Shown piece after piece: positions 52,001 to 63,783 of a DNA stretch of 64,000 nt. A model generated the notes under the pieces. It made no database searches and was not told the origin of the DNA. It was given only the letters and a program-made list of their open reading frames with translations. The stretch's first letter is position 1. Every line of letters begins with the position of its first letter. The stretch spans positions 186,001-250,000 of the forward strand of contig WIXG01000026.1 in assembly GCA_009869945.1 (NCBI GenBank), read 5' to 3'. The translations under genes were made by a program, and so were the position numbers. The stretch is from Mesaphorura yosii. Taxonomy: Eukaryota; Arthropoda; Collembola; Poduromorpha; Tullbergiidae.

Positions 52001-53557
52001 AGCTCTGCTTTGCCTGAAGTTGAAAGATGATAATGATTGAAACTTGTATTCCCTCGAATGCACTTCACCTGCGTTTTTGCAAAACCACGGAATGCAGTAC
52101 AGATTCTATGTGGGAGTGTGTTGGATTGCCGTGCCCGCTTACGGATATATTCTGAGATTTTTTTTTATTGATGCCGTCAGTGTACCTTACGTTTGTTCAC
52201 TTTAATGATCTTCTAATTTGAGTTTTTTTTTCTCTCAAGGGCCTTGACTGGCAAATATCCTGTAAGTACTAAGCAACGACTTCAGATCAGTCATAGCCAT
52301 CTCAATCTGAGACTAATTAATTGTACGAAATTCCATTTCAGCCGAAAATCCAGGTCGCCTCCAAGTACGAACGGCGAATGGACACCCGGTCATACGATGA
52401 CAAGAAGAAACTGTTTGAAGGAGTACGTAATCTTGCAATTTTTTGCTGTAGAAATTAATTGATCGAGACACAGACCCTTTTCACTTTGATTATTTCGATG
52501 AGAGTCTGATACGCGTTTCATGTGTCGACTCAGGGTTGGGACGTAATTAACCAGGAAATTAATGAGAAATTCTGGAAAGAGAACGTCGACGTGTTCACGA
52601 AAAGACAAAAGAGTAAGCATAACGGTCAATGCTAACTTGCTCTGAGTAATCAGTTAGTCACGAGTTGAGTTTTATTGCGGTGACATCGATAACTTTATCA
52701 ATTTGCATAGTAGGCTTCTTCATTATGACTCAACATTTCGCCCTAGAAAAAAGCTAACGCTAGAAGTCTAGAATATGTCTTTCAGCTGAGTACTTCGAAT
52801 TTTTAACTTTTAATGGGCTAGACTGCTACTTAGTTTAAAGATGTATTTTTGAATAGATGACCAGTTTCGCACATTAGTGAATCCTGGGGCAAGGCTTCAT
52901 AGGATTTCACTTGACATGTACTAGCCGAGTCTTGCAGTGCCGCTGACATGCTTTCGTTAACACTCTGTTAATACTGAAGGGTTTGGAAACACTTAACAAA
53001 GATGTTATGGAAAAGCAGTGGTCAGAAACCATAAAAGCATTTGAACAACGCCAAAAGAGTAAGAATTTTTGAGAAATATTATGCATCCCTTTCGTACTCG
53101 TATTCCCGTTGCCTGTCATCGTACTTCAAAAACCACACCGTTTCCTCAATCCACGTACCAGAAGCAGACGTTGAAACTGGGTTTCACATAGCATGATTCC
53201 TCTCGAAATGCCTGAATTGAGAGTGAACTAATTTTTTCTTTATACTGAACTTTTGATTTATATCTGTTTTTGCTTTCACTAGACGTTCGTTGATAGAATG
53301 CTTGACTACCTGACACTAATTACATGTTTTTGTATCAAACGTAGCCAAGCTTCCCAAATGGTTCGGTGAACGACCCGGCAAGAAGAAGGGGGACCCCGAG
53401 ACTCCTGATGAGGAACCCGCAAACGTGAGTCTATTCTTCCTTTGCATTTGAACGCCGAATTAACGTACGTATTCATTCATAGGAGCCACCAATTCCTGAT
53501 GTCTTGGACGAACCAAACTTCGACGAGGAACCCGAACCAGAACCCGAAGCCGAGGAG

Positions 53558-53598
<41 letters not shown>

Positions 53599-53626
53599 GG
53601 AAGAAGAAGAGGAGGAAGAAGAATAA
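49021..53626 (+). CDS. TnT: Troponin T with two mutually exclusive exon pairs
   Basis: Exons: 49021-49043, 49878-49901, 50034-50066, 50136-50169, 50242-50367, 50444-50608, 50670-50717, 50787-51008, then 51220-51290 or 51756-51826, 52240-52261, 52342-52422, 52534-52612 or 52980-53058, 53345-53424 and 53483-53626. One of each pair gives about 383 residues. Troponin T anchors the troponin complex to tropomyosin on thin filaments. The N-terminus is MSDEEEYSEEEEVEEVKKP, encoded by tiny exons. The helical core has RQEEKKSDLDEQLKEYILEW, TKEQLEEEKKISMSFRIKP, LETEKYDLEERQKRQDYD, ALTGKYPPKIQVASKYERR and KLPKWFGERPGKKKGDPE. The C-terminus ends in 24 consecutive glutamates, a trait of arthropod troponin T. 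AATAAA at 53681-53686 is the likely poly(A) signal. Confidence 0.97.
51220..51290 (+). other. TnT: Troponin T alternative exon A of the upstream pair
   Basis: 71-base exon encoding LKELRERQKQQLRHKALK, then KGLDPE, with acceptor TGAATAG and donor GTAAGT. It differs from its partner at 51756-51826 in two residues (Arg/Lys swaps). It belongs to the tropomyosin-binding helix. Confidence 0.9.
51756..51826 (+). other. TnT: Troponin T alternative exon B of the upstream pair
   Basis: 71-base exon encoding LKELKERQKQQLRHKALK, then RGLDPE, with acceptor TTCCAG and donor GTAAGT. Same phase and length as 51220-51290. Including both or neither would break the frame. Confidence 0.9.
52534..52612 (+). other. 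TnT: Troponin T alternative exon A of the downstream pair
   Basis: 79-base exon encoding GWDVINQEINEKFWKEN, then VDVFTKRQK. It occupies the place of the insect exon 10a/10b pair. Confidence 0.9.
52980..53058 (+). other. TnT: Troponin T alternative exon B of the downstream pair
   Basis: 79-base exon encoding GLETLNKDVMEKQWSET, then IKAFEQRQK. About 10 of 26 residues match its partner at 52534-52612, with the same phase and length. The acceptor (ACTGAAG) is weaker than that of exon A, which would suit regulated use. Confidence 0.88.
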
Positions 53627-53680
53627 ACATTTTAACAATTGTAATAATTACCTTTTCTTTGGAGTGTGTAAAGCTGTCGT

Positions 53681-53686
53681 AATAAA
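53681..53686 (+). terminator. Troponin T polyadenylation signal
   Basis: AATAAA 55 bases after the troponin T stop codon. Sequence match only. Confidence 0.55.
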
Positions 53687-53689
53687 CTG

Positions 53690-56600
53690 GAACTCCAATT
53701 ACAGCTATAAATTTGCGCTCCCAAATTGCCGTGCTCATTGCGTGTCCCTCGTTTTGTAATGACAGGGCAACGCACACGAAATGTTGTCCATCGACTACTT
53801 CGACCTGGTGGCATTTGAACTTTCTGTACCACACTAGTATGTGTAAATTCGCATGCGAACACAAGCAGGAGAAAAATACCACGAGCACCGCAACAAGTGG
53901 AATGGATTTTTACAGACCGACTAATTTTGCCGCATCAATAATTCGGCTCTCACTTCAAATTAGTACGGACTTTCTCTCGGACATTAACTTGGCTCACATG
54001 CACTGCGAGTGCCACTCAGAGGGCATACAATTTCTTTCGGTAGAATTAACATTTGGGAAAGAGAGACAAGCCTTATAGTTGGCGCCCGACACAATAGACA
54101 GTTTCGTGTAAATTGCGGGCGCATGTTTGTCACGCAGCACATATTTCACTACTGAATTTTCTTGATGCAAATGAAAGACTAGCTAAAGACGGAGCCAAGC
54201 GCTGCTGGGTTACGCTCAGAACCGTATCATAGCACACAAAGTTCCCCAGCATCTTTCTAGTTGCTCGATCGGAGTGAAACTTCGTCGAGTTCAGCAATCT
54301 ATATAAAAGAAAAATCTGAACAAACGTGTGCTAGTGTTGTGTTGACAGTTCCGGTGTTTGTTTCTCAGATTTCTCACCTCGTGGCTTGATTGAGCTAAAT
54401 CCGTGTTTCGGTCACCTATTGAGATAATTGTTTGAGTCGAATAGACGAATTCATACAGCACCGCGTCAGGGTGAGTCTCCTCTTCATTTCTACAAATCAT
54501 TTCGCGTCAAAACCCGTTTCAGAAGTGAAAAAAATACGTAAATCCAAAGGTAAGTTGCGACTAGTTGCGCCCATCTATAAAACGCAATTCTCTAAGATTC
54601 TAGGTACAAATACAGGGCATCCTACTTAATCGTACATTTTAGCTATGCACCAGTTGGGCATCTTTCCGTTTACAGTCGTAGCAGTAATTACTGCAAAAAT
54701 GGCGATACTCGTCCGAGAATTTTCATTTCCGCTCGTCGCCATCCGCGCGTTTGTGCCTCGGAGCTGTACTATTGCTCCCACCAAAGCAAAGACTAACATT
54801 TACATCCGTGATTCAGATATTTGCTCCATTTTACTGCAACTTTAGCCAACCATGTCGTGAAGTGCGTTCTAGTGAAAATACTTTGCTTGATAAATACCGC
54901 TCCGGGCACCTTAACTCTTCTCAGAGAGGTTCGATTCCCTTCTGCGAAAAGAAATGCGATTACGACTGACTTTCCCAGGCCAATTTTCCTGTCACTGTGC
55001 CGCTTGATGTCCCAATACTTGAAAAAAAAATCTCGTGAAAGTACCTAAATATACTGAAAGCGCATGTGTGTATTCGAATGCTTTACTTTGCGGTACAATT
55101 GATTCTACGAATTTTACGATTGAACTCTCAGTTCATATACATAATTGTGTTGCAGCGAAACTCACAGGGTATACACTGAGATCGAGTGAGATCATGTAAT
55201 GATAGACTACCCGAAACTCACCGTTGGATTTGGTTTTGATCCCGTTTGGATTGATTTTGACACTGTGCCAGTGTGCAAAGGTCATAAATGTAATTAACTA
55301 CTACTGGAATTGTGTAATGGTTAATCATTTATTAACCACAACACTCTATATTGCAAAATTTGAGTCAACGTCGCACGTTGTTTAGAAATTGACGTACACC
55401 TACTTGCATTTCACGGGCCGCATAGGCAGTATAGTGTCTCGAATATGATACCTGTATTAATCATCTATCTCATGTAATACGAATAACATGGGGAATGAGA
55501 AAGTCTCTTATTTCAGATAACGAGAAAAAATAAAAACCAATTTAAAGATACACACAACCGCCCGATACAAACATCAACGTTCACAATTCGCAATGCGTTG
55601 CAACGGAATAAGTGCGTTCTCTAACTTGAGGAAAATAATCTTTATGTCATCTTTGTGTGAAGATCTTATTTACTTAAACATCAGAAGAAACGAAAGACGA
55701 AAGGAACTCTCTTCTTCTCTCGACATGCGAGCAGTTGGTGCTTCTTTGCTTGCCGTCTTCTTCTGGCTTGACTTCATGCACATAGTGAGCTAATTACTGC
55801 AGAGCATTTTGTAATTGCGTACTCAGAAACGATGCAAATCTTTTATCCGCTGATTAAAATAGCGTTTCAACTTGAACACAACTTGAATGCTCTAAAAATG
55901 GCTTCCGATGAGTATCTCAGGTGGGAATACCTTTCGAAAGAGTATGCGACATATCCCTGCTTCTGTAACGACAGTAATAAATGTGTTACATGATTGCACA
56001 ACGAAGCAACGCATGACATTTGGAATATCTGCAAAGGTGAAATGCCGTGAAGATTGCAGTCTCTCTTCATTTGCAGAAATTTCACTTATTGTCGATTTTA
56101 TTGGAGTGCCTGCATTCATCGGCTTAATTTGCGATCGCAAAATGTCATTACCTGACTTTCGCTACACAATGGCACGTATATAGGAGATTCGTTAAAAAAT
56201 TTCTCCACATTAATCTACGAGACAAGCGTGTTACCTCGCACAATAAGAGCTCGTTCCACTGTTCCTACCGCCTCGTTTGCGAAATGGCGAACTGCGAGTT
56301 CTGATGAAATTGGAATAATACCGTAGAATATGTTGAATTTTTCACAGCCTTCCCAAGTTCACCAAGATGTCAATGTTGGTGAGGAAAGGAACTATGCTTC
56401 ATCGTAACCCGTCCAGGCGCTCATCAAGAGGCCGGAGGTCTTCGAGGTAAAGCCAGCATCACTGAGAACCAAAACATAAATTGCATAGTTCAAGGGCATG
56501 AGGGCCGAGGATTCTTGAATTCCTGAACTTCCGAATATAATGGAATAGGTTCGGTACAAGAAATTGGATTGGCTTGCGGTCTCAAGTCACCAGGATGCCT

Positions 56601-56737
56601 ACGAAACCTGCAAGAAGAGCACGGGTCCCGAAATTAGAATAACATGTAAATAGCAGGAGTTTGAGGTTTCCCAAAGTCACCCGTAAGATGAGAGAAAATA
56701 AACTTCTTGAGACGAACGAGATCGAATTCAGCGTTCA
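53690..56737. other. Intergenic region after troponin T
   Basis: About 3 kb with no recognised gene. A T-arm-like GGTTCGATTCCC at about 54927-54938 lacks a matching A box and stems. I see nothing else that I can support. Confidence 0.3.
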
Positions 56738-56743
56738 TTTATT
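56738..56743 (-). terminator. Polyadenylation signal for the minus-strand gene ending at 56854
   Basis: Reverse-strand AATAAA about 110 bases beyond the stop codon of the exon at 57108-56854. It supports that exon being a true 3' end. Confidence 0.4.
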
Positions 56744-56853
56744 ATTATTAAAGTTTGGCGGTTAAGTGTAATTTCTAAAGAATGTAATCAATACGATACA
56801 ATTTCCATCAAAGTCCCAAAGCACGACGGGCGGCTACGTTTGACACTCTCCGG

Positions 56854-57108
56854 TCACGTATTGAGTATCATTGCGGCCCTAACACGAGGCGGCATGTCAT
56901 TCAAGTCGTTGTGCAGTTGTCCGATGCTATTAGCACTAACAAATTGTCTTATTTGTAGAGGATCAATTTCTGGTAGCAGCAGTGTCCGAAGGAAAGTGGG
57001 AACGGAGGCCCATAACGGGGCGGCTACGGTTGACTCTTCTGGCTCCTCTGCTGGTGCTTCAGGCTCTGCATATGCGAGGTCTTTTGGTGGCGGTGGCAAT
57101 GGCTTAGC
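56854..57108 (-). CDS. Terminal exon of an uncharacterised Pro/Glu-rich protein
   Basis: The exon follows a good polypyrimidine tract and acceptor (TTTTTTATCTGCTAAG) and runs to a TGA, with a poly(A) signal beyond. It reads PLPPPPKDLAYAEPEAPAEE, then the hydrophobic PTFLRTLLLPEIDPLQIRQF, then DMPPRVRAAMILNT. The family is unknown. Upstream exons would lie at higher coordinates on the minus strand but none was identified. The plus-strand frame over the same bases is Gly/Ser-rich and looks like a shadow, at least up to about 57110. Confidence 0.4.
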   Translation of the reverse strand, partial: AKPLPPPPKDLAYAEPEAPAEEPEESTVAAPLWASVPTFLRTLLLPEIDPLQIRQFVSANSIGQLHNDLNDMPPRVRAAMILNT

Positions 57109-57110
57109 AG

Positions 57111-60100
57111 ATAAAAAAGACAGAGATCACGCAGGGAGTAGAAGTCCCTCCGGACTGCGAAGAAAGTCAACGTCTGAACCTTATTCCGTTGAAATTGAAC
57201 CACCAAGAGAAGGTAAGTAGACGGCGCGATGCAATTTCGGCCACGCGTTGACATTGGGTTTTGTAATAAACTGCAAAGATAAAAGAGTCGTATGTGGTCA
57301 TTAATGCTCCTGTGTATAGTTTATGGACAACAAAAAGTGACGTTTCGTGCACGACTTGCAATTTTCCCGACTTGCTTAACATTCTATGAAACAGAATACT
57401 GTGCAAGCGGAGTAAAACTTAGCCGGGACATGTCGACTGCTCTATATTAAATCGGGATTACCAATTTGCGATAAGAGTTTAAGACTACACTGCAGAAAGT
57501 TGAGCTTTTCTCCTCACCAGACCATGAGAGTGGACACACGGCATGTTTCTCTGTTTGGTGTTATTTAATGAAGTTATGTGTTGTGCCCACATCTATTACG
57601 ATAATAACAACGAGATATGCATGTGTCTCGTACAGCTGGAATCTCTTCTGCTTTTCTTTACATTCAATTAATGCCAAGCTGCGATGCGCAAAAGCTCTGC
57701 CTTGGAAGAAAGCCTGTTTTCCGCATAGCCACATGTGCTGCTTGGGCATCAGTACAGCTTTTTAATTCTATCAAGCGTGAAAATAATGAAATTCGAATTC
57801 GAATGAATGAGGCACAGCACAGTACAACGTTGAAGGCCGCTTGTTGCTCCTTGTAATTACCAAATAATTTCTCACAGTGTTCGTGTTTCATAAACCCTTT
57901 CTAGGCTCGGAGATATTCGGCAATGCATGAATCATTGCTGCAGTTGTTTCCCAATGAGTAGGTACTCAATTAGTCCTGTGAAGTGTCACCTTCGCTCTCT
58001 GCATCAAACGAGTTTCAAAACAAAACAAAGGGATTGCGAAATGCAAATTAGGCGAAATAAATTGATTCATTTTCCTTTCTCCTTTCGGTCGTGGCGCTAG
58101 CTGTCACCACGGACAGATAGCGGAAAAAATTGTAAACAGTAAAAAGAAAGACGCCATGGCCAATCTCGGATGTACAAGTTAGCCAACCCGAGAATCGTAG
58201 CCACACCTTGTCGTTTTAATTGTCACTCTTTCCAAAATGCATCAGAAATAACATTGGCAACATTCTAACAATCTGTCTCAATGTCAGACAGGTCGTGTCA
58301 TTCAGAATAATGTGACCATTAAATCTTGCTGACGTCCATCCCCAAAAATCTTCGTGCCGGATCGGAGTGAGAACAAATGGGGAGATTCAGCATGAACTAT
58401 GAGCATTTTTAAATGCACCACTCATAAAGTGTAACCTTGCGTCTGTCTCTGCTATAAAACTCCTTTGTATGTTGGTTTTATTAATGAAACCATAATTTTG
58501 TTGGGCATCACCTTCTCCTTTCATCGCTTCCAAAGCATACACCCAAAACGCTCTGAATGAGTGATGCATTCATAACACCAGTATGAAATTAGAATTTGCA
58601 GACTCTGATTTTGACACTCAACATGAGTGCGACTCCCGAATATTCTTACCATAAAACGAAATCCTTGCGTCTCATGGGCAATAAAAGATGTTTGTCATGA
58701 TCATAAACTTAGCGAATACTAAACACGTGAAAGTACAAAATGGAATATGAACGTGAATTTGATGGACAGGCGTCATCAGAAGATTGTAATTTGACACGGC
58801 CGACCGCTTTGTCCTTCAGACCTTTCTTCATCCACCCCTTTAACAAACACGACTCCAAAATATCACCCTAATTTTAGTTGGTCAAGGTCATTGTGAAACT
58901 GCAAGCAGGCACCGACCAGAGAAAGTACAAAATTTGACGCGGTTTCTTTTTTAATGCACAAGAAGATGAGACATAAAATGATGCATTCAGATCCAAGGGT
59001 AAACGGAAACATACTCGCGGTGCCAGATTTATAGCTCTGATGTCTTCCTGAAAGAAAAAATTTTCGGGCATTCGAGTTACGAGTAATTTTTATTCATAAT
59101 GACATGTTTTTGGTATTTTAATGGAAAGGACGACAACCATAATTATATTGTGCCTGGATAAGGACATGGTTCCTGAACAAGAGACGTAACTAATTGAAGC
59201 AATTTGTGTTTCATTCAAAAACATCATTAAACATTGTTTCGCTAGACACTCTTTTCAAGTCCAGTTAAGAAGTTTACCATGAGAAAACAGCCAGATATAA
59301 TAATTTCATTCTTAAGCATAAAAATATGCCAAGAATTTAATAAGATTTAATTTTGGCATCTTATCGATGCAAACGTCAGCCTGGAAAAACACAGGCTACC
59401 AGGGAAGATCCTGTCGGTGCTTATTAGAACAGAAATGCCATACAAATACTTCTGAAAGCTGGTCAGCCCTCGCGCCGGGATACACACCGTCTCATATTCT
59501 TGCGTAGAACAAATCAACTCGCGGTTCTGTTGCAATTCTTTCATAAAAAGCTCAACTTCCTGCTTTTGCTCATGTTCCAACCCGCTTCTCGCATACAGAT
59601 ATGAATGTCAGAGTTGGATGAGGATTTAGAGTCTTGTGTGTAAAGTTTTTCAAAATACTGCGTAGTACACGAGTTATGCGAGAAAAACGTGCGTTTCAAG
59701 AAAGGTATGCTCTGTATTTGAAGCAAGTCACGAAATCATGCCCTGGCTGCATGGGTTGTTTTCTAATGATATAAGGGCCGATCGAGAACAAGAAATAGAA
59801 AGGTGCCCGTTTGAACTTTAGCCACACCGTGGACGTGGGCATGTTGGCCGGACAAAAGCTCTCCCACCTGAGAAGGAAGTAGTGAGCAATACGTATAATT
59901 TCGTTCCTCTATAATTTGTTCCATTTTGTACCACTTGAGAACTCGCACTTCGTGTATCCACACGGGACTCAAACATACAATTTGCTACGAACTCAGAGCT
60001 AATAAGTTGTTTCTTCATGTCGTGTCGCTCTGTGCTAACAAAGGTCTTGAAAAGCTTCGGCCGGTGATAGAACACGCGCCTCACGCATCAGTGTGATGAA

Positions 60101-63100
60101 TCACTCAACAGCATTACACTGTTCTATGGGTGATCATGTCCAGTGCGCACTCTGTTCATGCTTAATTTGTGTAATATTGTCATGCTGTTTATTTCAGAAC
60201 CATGCAGTCCACACGTCGTACTGAATGGATCGTCCGCTTACCTGTCACCAACATCATGTGTCTACGTTACCAGATATGAATCGGGGCCTCGAATTCTGAC
60301 CTCAAGCGTTAGTGCAAACGCGATACAACTTGAAGACTTTACACACGAGATCCAACGACCAAGATCATTGTCACACGTAAGTCGAGCCATGCCACTTCAG
60401 TTGTATTTCATTTCGCAATTTCTTTACCTTGCACAAAATCTTGGATTGAGTATTTCCACAACTTGTGTTGATTCTTAACTTGGTGCTAGGTATTTCGTAT
60501 TTCAGTTATTCGTATAACGTTAACGGGTAGCACGATTATAATAAACTGAGTATTTGCATGCTTCCACCAAATTCTTTTTCTACCGTATGAAAATGTACAT
60601 GTATGGCAATTTGCTTTAAATTAACTGAAAGTTGGAGCCACAAGCGTGTTGGGAATTTGAGGTATCCGTCCCGGTTCTCCAAAACCACATTGCCAAATTC
60701 TTGTTTTTCTCCGATTTTCAGTCTCCCAAAAAGGATACCGCCTGATTATCGAAACACGATAACCCACGATAACCAGATTGTCGAAACACGCAAATCGAGG
60801 TTATCATTTGCAATACTTCTGCATTTCCGTCGTACATCAAGCTCAACTGAATCATCAGTTGGTCTACCTCTTGTGTACTACCAATTACGAGATATGGCCA
60901 AAACAACATACGAAACTTTTTTTCTGAAATAATTCTAATTCATTTGTAATGTATTCTCTAGCCAGAGGACACTAATACTGACTATGAAATCATAGCTATG
61001 AATGTCTTGGATGTACTGCTTCCAAATGCCAAGAACCAAATGTGTCTTTTTGAACGCTACTTTCAGAAACCTCTGACATTTTACTACCTTGTTCACTTTT
61101 TGAACAATTTGGTCATCCCTAAAAATTCGACAATTTGAGCAGTCACCCTTTTTCTGATTCGATAATATTGCCAGTTTTTCCTGCAAATTGATTCGAGAAT
61201 CTGGCTTTCGACAATCGAGCCTGGAATTGAATTTGACTCTTACGTTTGAGAAAGAGGACGAGATGCAATAAGAAAATTCTAAAATTGAAGATTTTCTCTT
61301 TTCTACAGTAAATGACAAGCGTCATTTTCTGGTTGTTTGTATATACACCAATTCTCACGAGAATATACAGGGCATCGCCACTTTCACCACACAATATCAG
61401 CTAATAACCTGGCACGCCTTCTGCAGTTTCATTCTCATTCTATGTTCTGTAATTAAAGCCGAATTCACGTGCACATCGTCTGGAGTTAACCACTGGCAGT
61501 TAGAGAATCTCCAGATGCAAGAAAAATTATGAATCAACAACAGCTTGAAGTATGTTTGCGTTTCACTCTGCTGTAATCCCGTCAACCTTACTGCAGTCAA
61601 TACGAGCTGGCTGGGGCATTTCCTAGATTATTAGTTCGGAGAAATACGTATTGCTGTTTCCAATTCCTTCAAGTTCAATCAGTTTCCTGTATCTAGGTCA
61701 GGTAGAGTAAGATCAGAACGGTTGAGTGCGGCACTTTAAAATCTCTTGAGCAGTACCTCTGAACCTCATCTCATCAGAAAAGGATTGTTAGGTAAATTAT
61801 GCTTATAAACGATTAGGAAGAGATTGCAAGGCGCAACGGTTAGAAAAAGCGTGATATTGCTCTGACACGTATGTTCCAATAGTGACGTAAACTAGGCGAG
61901 TTTATAAGTAATGCACATTTAAAACGCCGTATATCGAATTGTATGAAAGTTAGGGATAGGAAATCGTTATCAAATAGACTATGCATTGAAGCTTAAGACC
62001 TGAAACGAGTAGATTTCGTCAACGGTCGCGTGGGAGCCCTGGTGAAAAAAGTACCCCGTGACAACTGAGCATTTTGGGGTGTTGAAAAGTCGAAAAGCGA
62101 AGAGTTCAAGAGCAAATTTCTCAGTGATGTTTTCACACATTTTAGAGCCATCTTCGCGAGGAAATCACTCACATTTAGCACTTTTCGGAAATAGGCAGTC
62201 AGGTTCACAGATGACGATGCAAAATCGAGCAGAGCGAGAAGACAGTGAAAACTGAAAATGCGCATGAGCAAAATATGGTCGCGCTGGATTTCCGGGACCG
62301 CATATTAATATCTTGGAGTGCAGTGGTTAGGAGAAATCGTGTAAAATATGGGACAGCCCAGTTTTTCCAGCTGTAAAAAATTGAGTTAGATCACTGCCCT
62401 GACCGAGAATGAATTTAAGTTTTCAAATTAGCTAGTATTATAAGCATAAAAATGTAATGTGCATTACTTTTGAACTCGTAAAGTAGAAAATATTGAGGCA
62501 TTGAACGCAGAAGAATTATTTCATCTCCTTCACAATAGTTTCCATGTCTCAAGCGGGTCTGATTTCGTAAATAGTTGAGACTGAAATATGATTAGTTTCA
62601 GACGATCAGACGAGAGTAATAATGACCTCAGTGCTTTCTAACATAAATTCCGGTTAACAAATTACTCATCTTCATAGTCGAGAAGCGTTGCTGAGATTTT
62701 TCTGTACACGCGTTGTGGAAGATAAAACGTAAGACGATGCCGCTAATTGCAGACCACAATTGTCTGGCTAAGGGTCAATGACCTCTCATCAATTCAGTGT
62801 AGTCTAGCATATGCTGAAATTAGAATGCAGAATATATGCTGAGTGTAGCTTTTATTTAATTTGGTGAAGCCGTATCTTGCATAGATTTTGCACAAGTTCA
62901 CTTGAGCCTAGAGAATTAATTTCATAGGCAAAATATGGTACACGCCGTGGAAATTTAAGCAGCACTTGAGCTCGGTTTTGATGCTGTGATGTTCTCATTC
63001 TCATTTTTTGTGTGATCATATCGTCATTCTCATCTATTTGACAGGCTTCCCCAGGCGAGGACCGTAGGCGCCAATACCGATACTCGAAATTTGTTTACGA

Positions 63101-63783
63101 CTCATTGGACTACGGTTCGTTGATGGGTCAGATTCGAGAGGCGAACGAGGAAGCCAGATCCGGTCTAGCCTTCTCGGCCAAATTCTTTTCAATTCTTTGC
63201 AAATCTGGTGAGTATTTCAATCTCGCGTGAGCTATTTACTATTGGCGCACGCAGCCTTTGCTTAAAGTTTGACTATTTACCAATTCAACATTTGCAGGTT
63301 TTGCGACCACATTTTTTGTGCTGCTCGCCATTCTGCCAGTGTCAATGGGCTTCGTTGGTAAGCAAATGTCATTGAAATTTGAATAGTTTGATTGCAATCT
63401 GCGTTTTAGTTAAATTCATGGATTGAGCGACACTTTCAGGATGCGAGGTGTTCTATCATTCAAAGTTCTGTCACTTATCACAATAGCGTTTGTCGGATTA
63501 CAGACCGATTTTGGCTGATAAATTTAGCAGTGTCACTTTACTTTGCTGTGCTGGCTTACAAATTTCGAGCCACGGAAGAGCTGTAACTGTCGCGTGTTGC
63601 AGTAGCAACGTATTGATTCTAGGTAGCTTTGGTTTGGGTGGCCTGCACACTACCACCCGTTCCTTGTCGATGTGGCGTGCCACCCGGCGAAGCGTAAAGA
63701 TAATGAGTCGAATCTTACTCGTGGCATGTTCCGAAAACGGGCTGCAGAATTGCGGGTCTCTTATGCGAGAATTTTACAGATGA
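57111..63783 (+). CDS. Uncharacterised membrane protein, TMEM272-like (partial model)
   Basis: Linked exons in compatible phase: about 57111-57212 (start uncertain), 60198-60376, 63045-63207, 63298-63357 and a 3' part from 63440. The phases 1, 0, 1, 1 connect without stops up to 63447. The visible protein has a Ser/Arg-rich start (SRSPSGLRRKSTSEPYSVEI) and a middle with PCSPHVVLNGSSAYLSPTS. Then come DSLDYGSLMGQIREANEEAR and the membrane segment FATTFFVLLAILPVSMGFVG. That last part recalls arthropod TMEM272-like proteins, from memory only. In the 3' exon the frame meets TAG at 63484-63486. It is open again from 63487 to 63783 with VLILGSFGLGGLHTTTRSLS. A 39-base intron (63448-63486) would join the two, or the gene ends at the TAG. 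Start and end are both unsettled. Confidence 0.45.
57213..60197. other. Putative long intron
   Basis: About 3 kb between two phase-compatible plus-strand exons. The minus-strand frame at 59347-59580, with EQKQEVELFMKELQQN, has some protein character but no splice support. I see no other feature. Confidence 0.3.
60377..63044. other. Putative long intron containing a possible MITE
   Basis: About 2.7 kb between plus-strand exons. The frame at 60603-60932 (plus, 109 codons) has no motif. A pair of short inverted repeats at about 61893-61919 and 62450-62481 lies inside. Confidence 0.3.
61893..62481. mobile_element. Possible MITE with short inverted ends
   Basis: The left end reads CGAGTTTATAAGTAATGCAC then ATTT. 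The right end, read on the opposite strand, is CGAGTTCAAAAGTAATGCAC then ATTA. About 21 of 24 bases match, near the outer limits of a 589-base interval, and TA lies close to both ends. TIRs ending in AAGTAATG-type sequence recall mariner relatives. The interior has no transposase that I can recognise. Confidence 0.4.

Noticed and set aside
53460-53888. 142-codon minus-strand frame with Leu/Pro runs
   Set aside because: It is the antisense of the troponin T poly-glutamate exon; the low-complexity repeat keeps stops out.
54871-54950. tRNA-like T arm (GGTTCGATTCCC)
   Set aside because: The T stem does not pair well and no A box or acceptor stem lies at the right distance.
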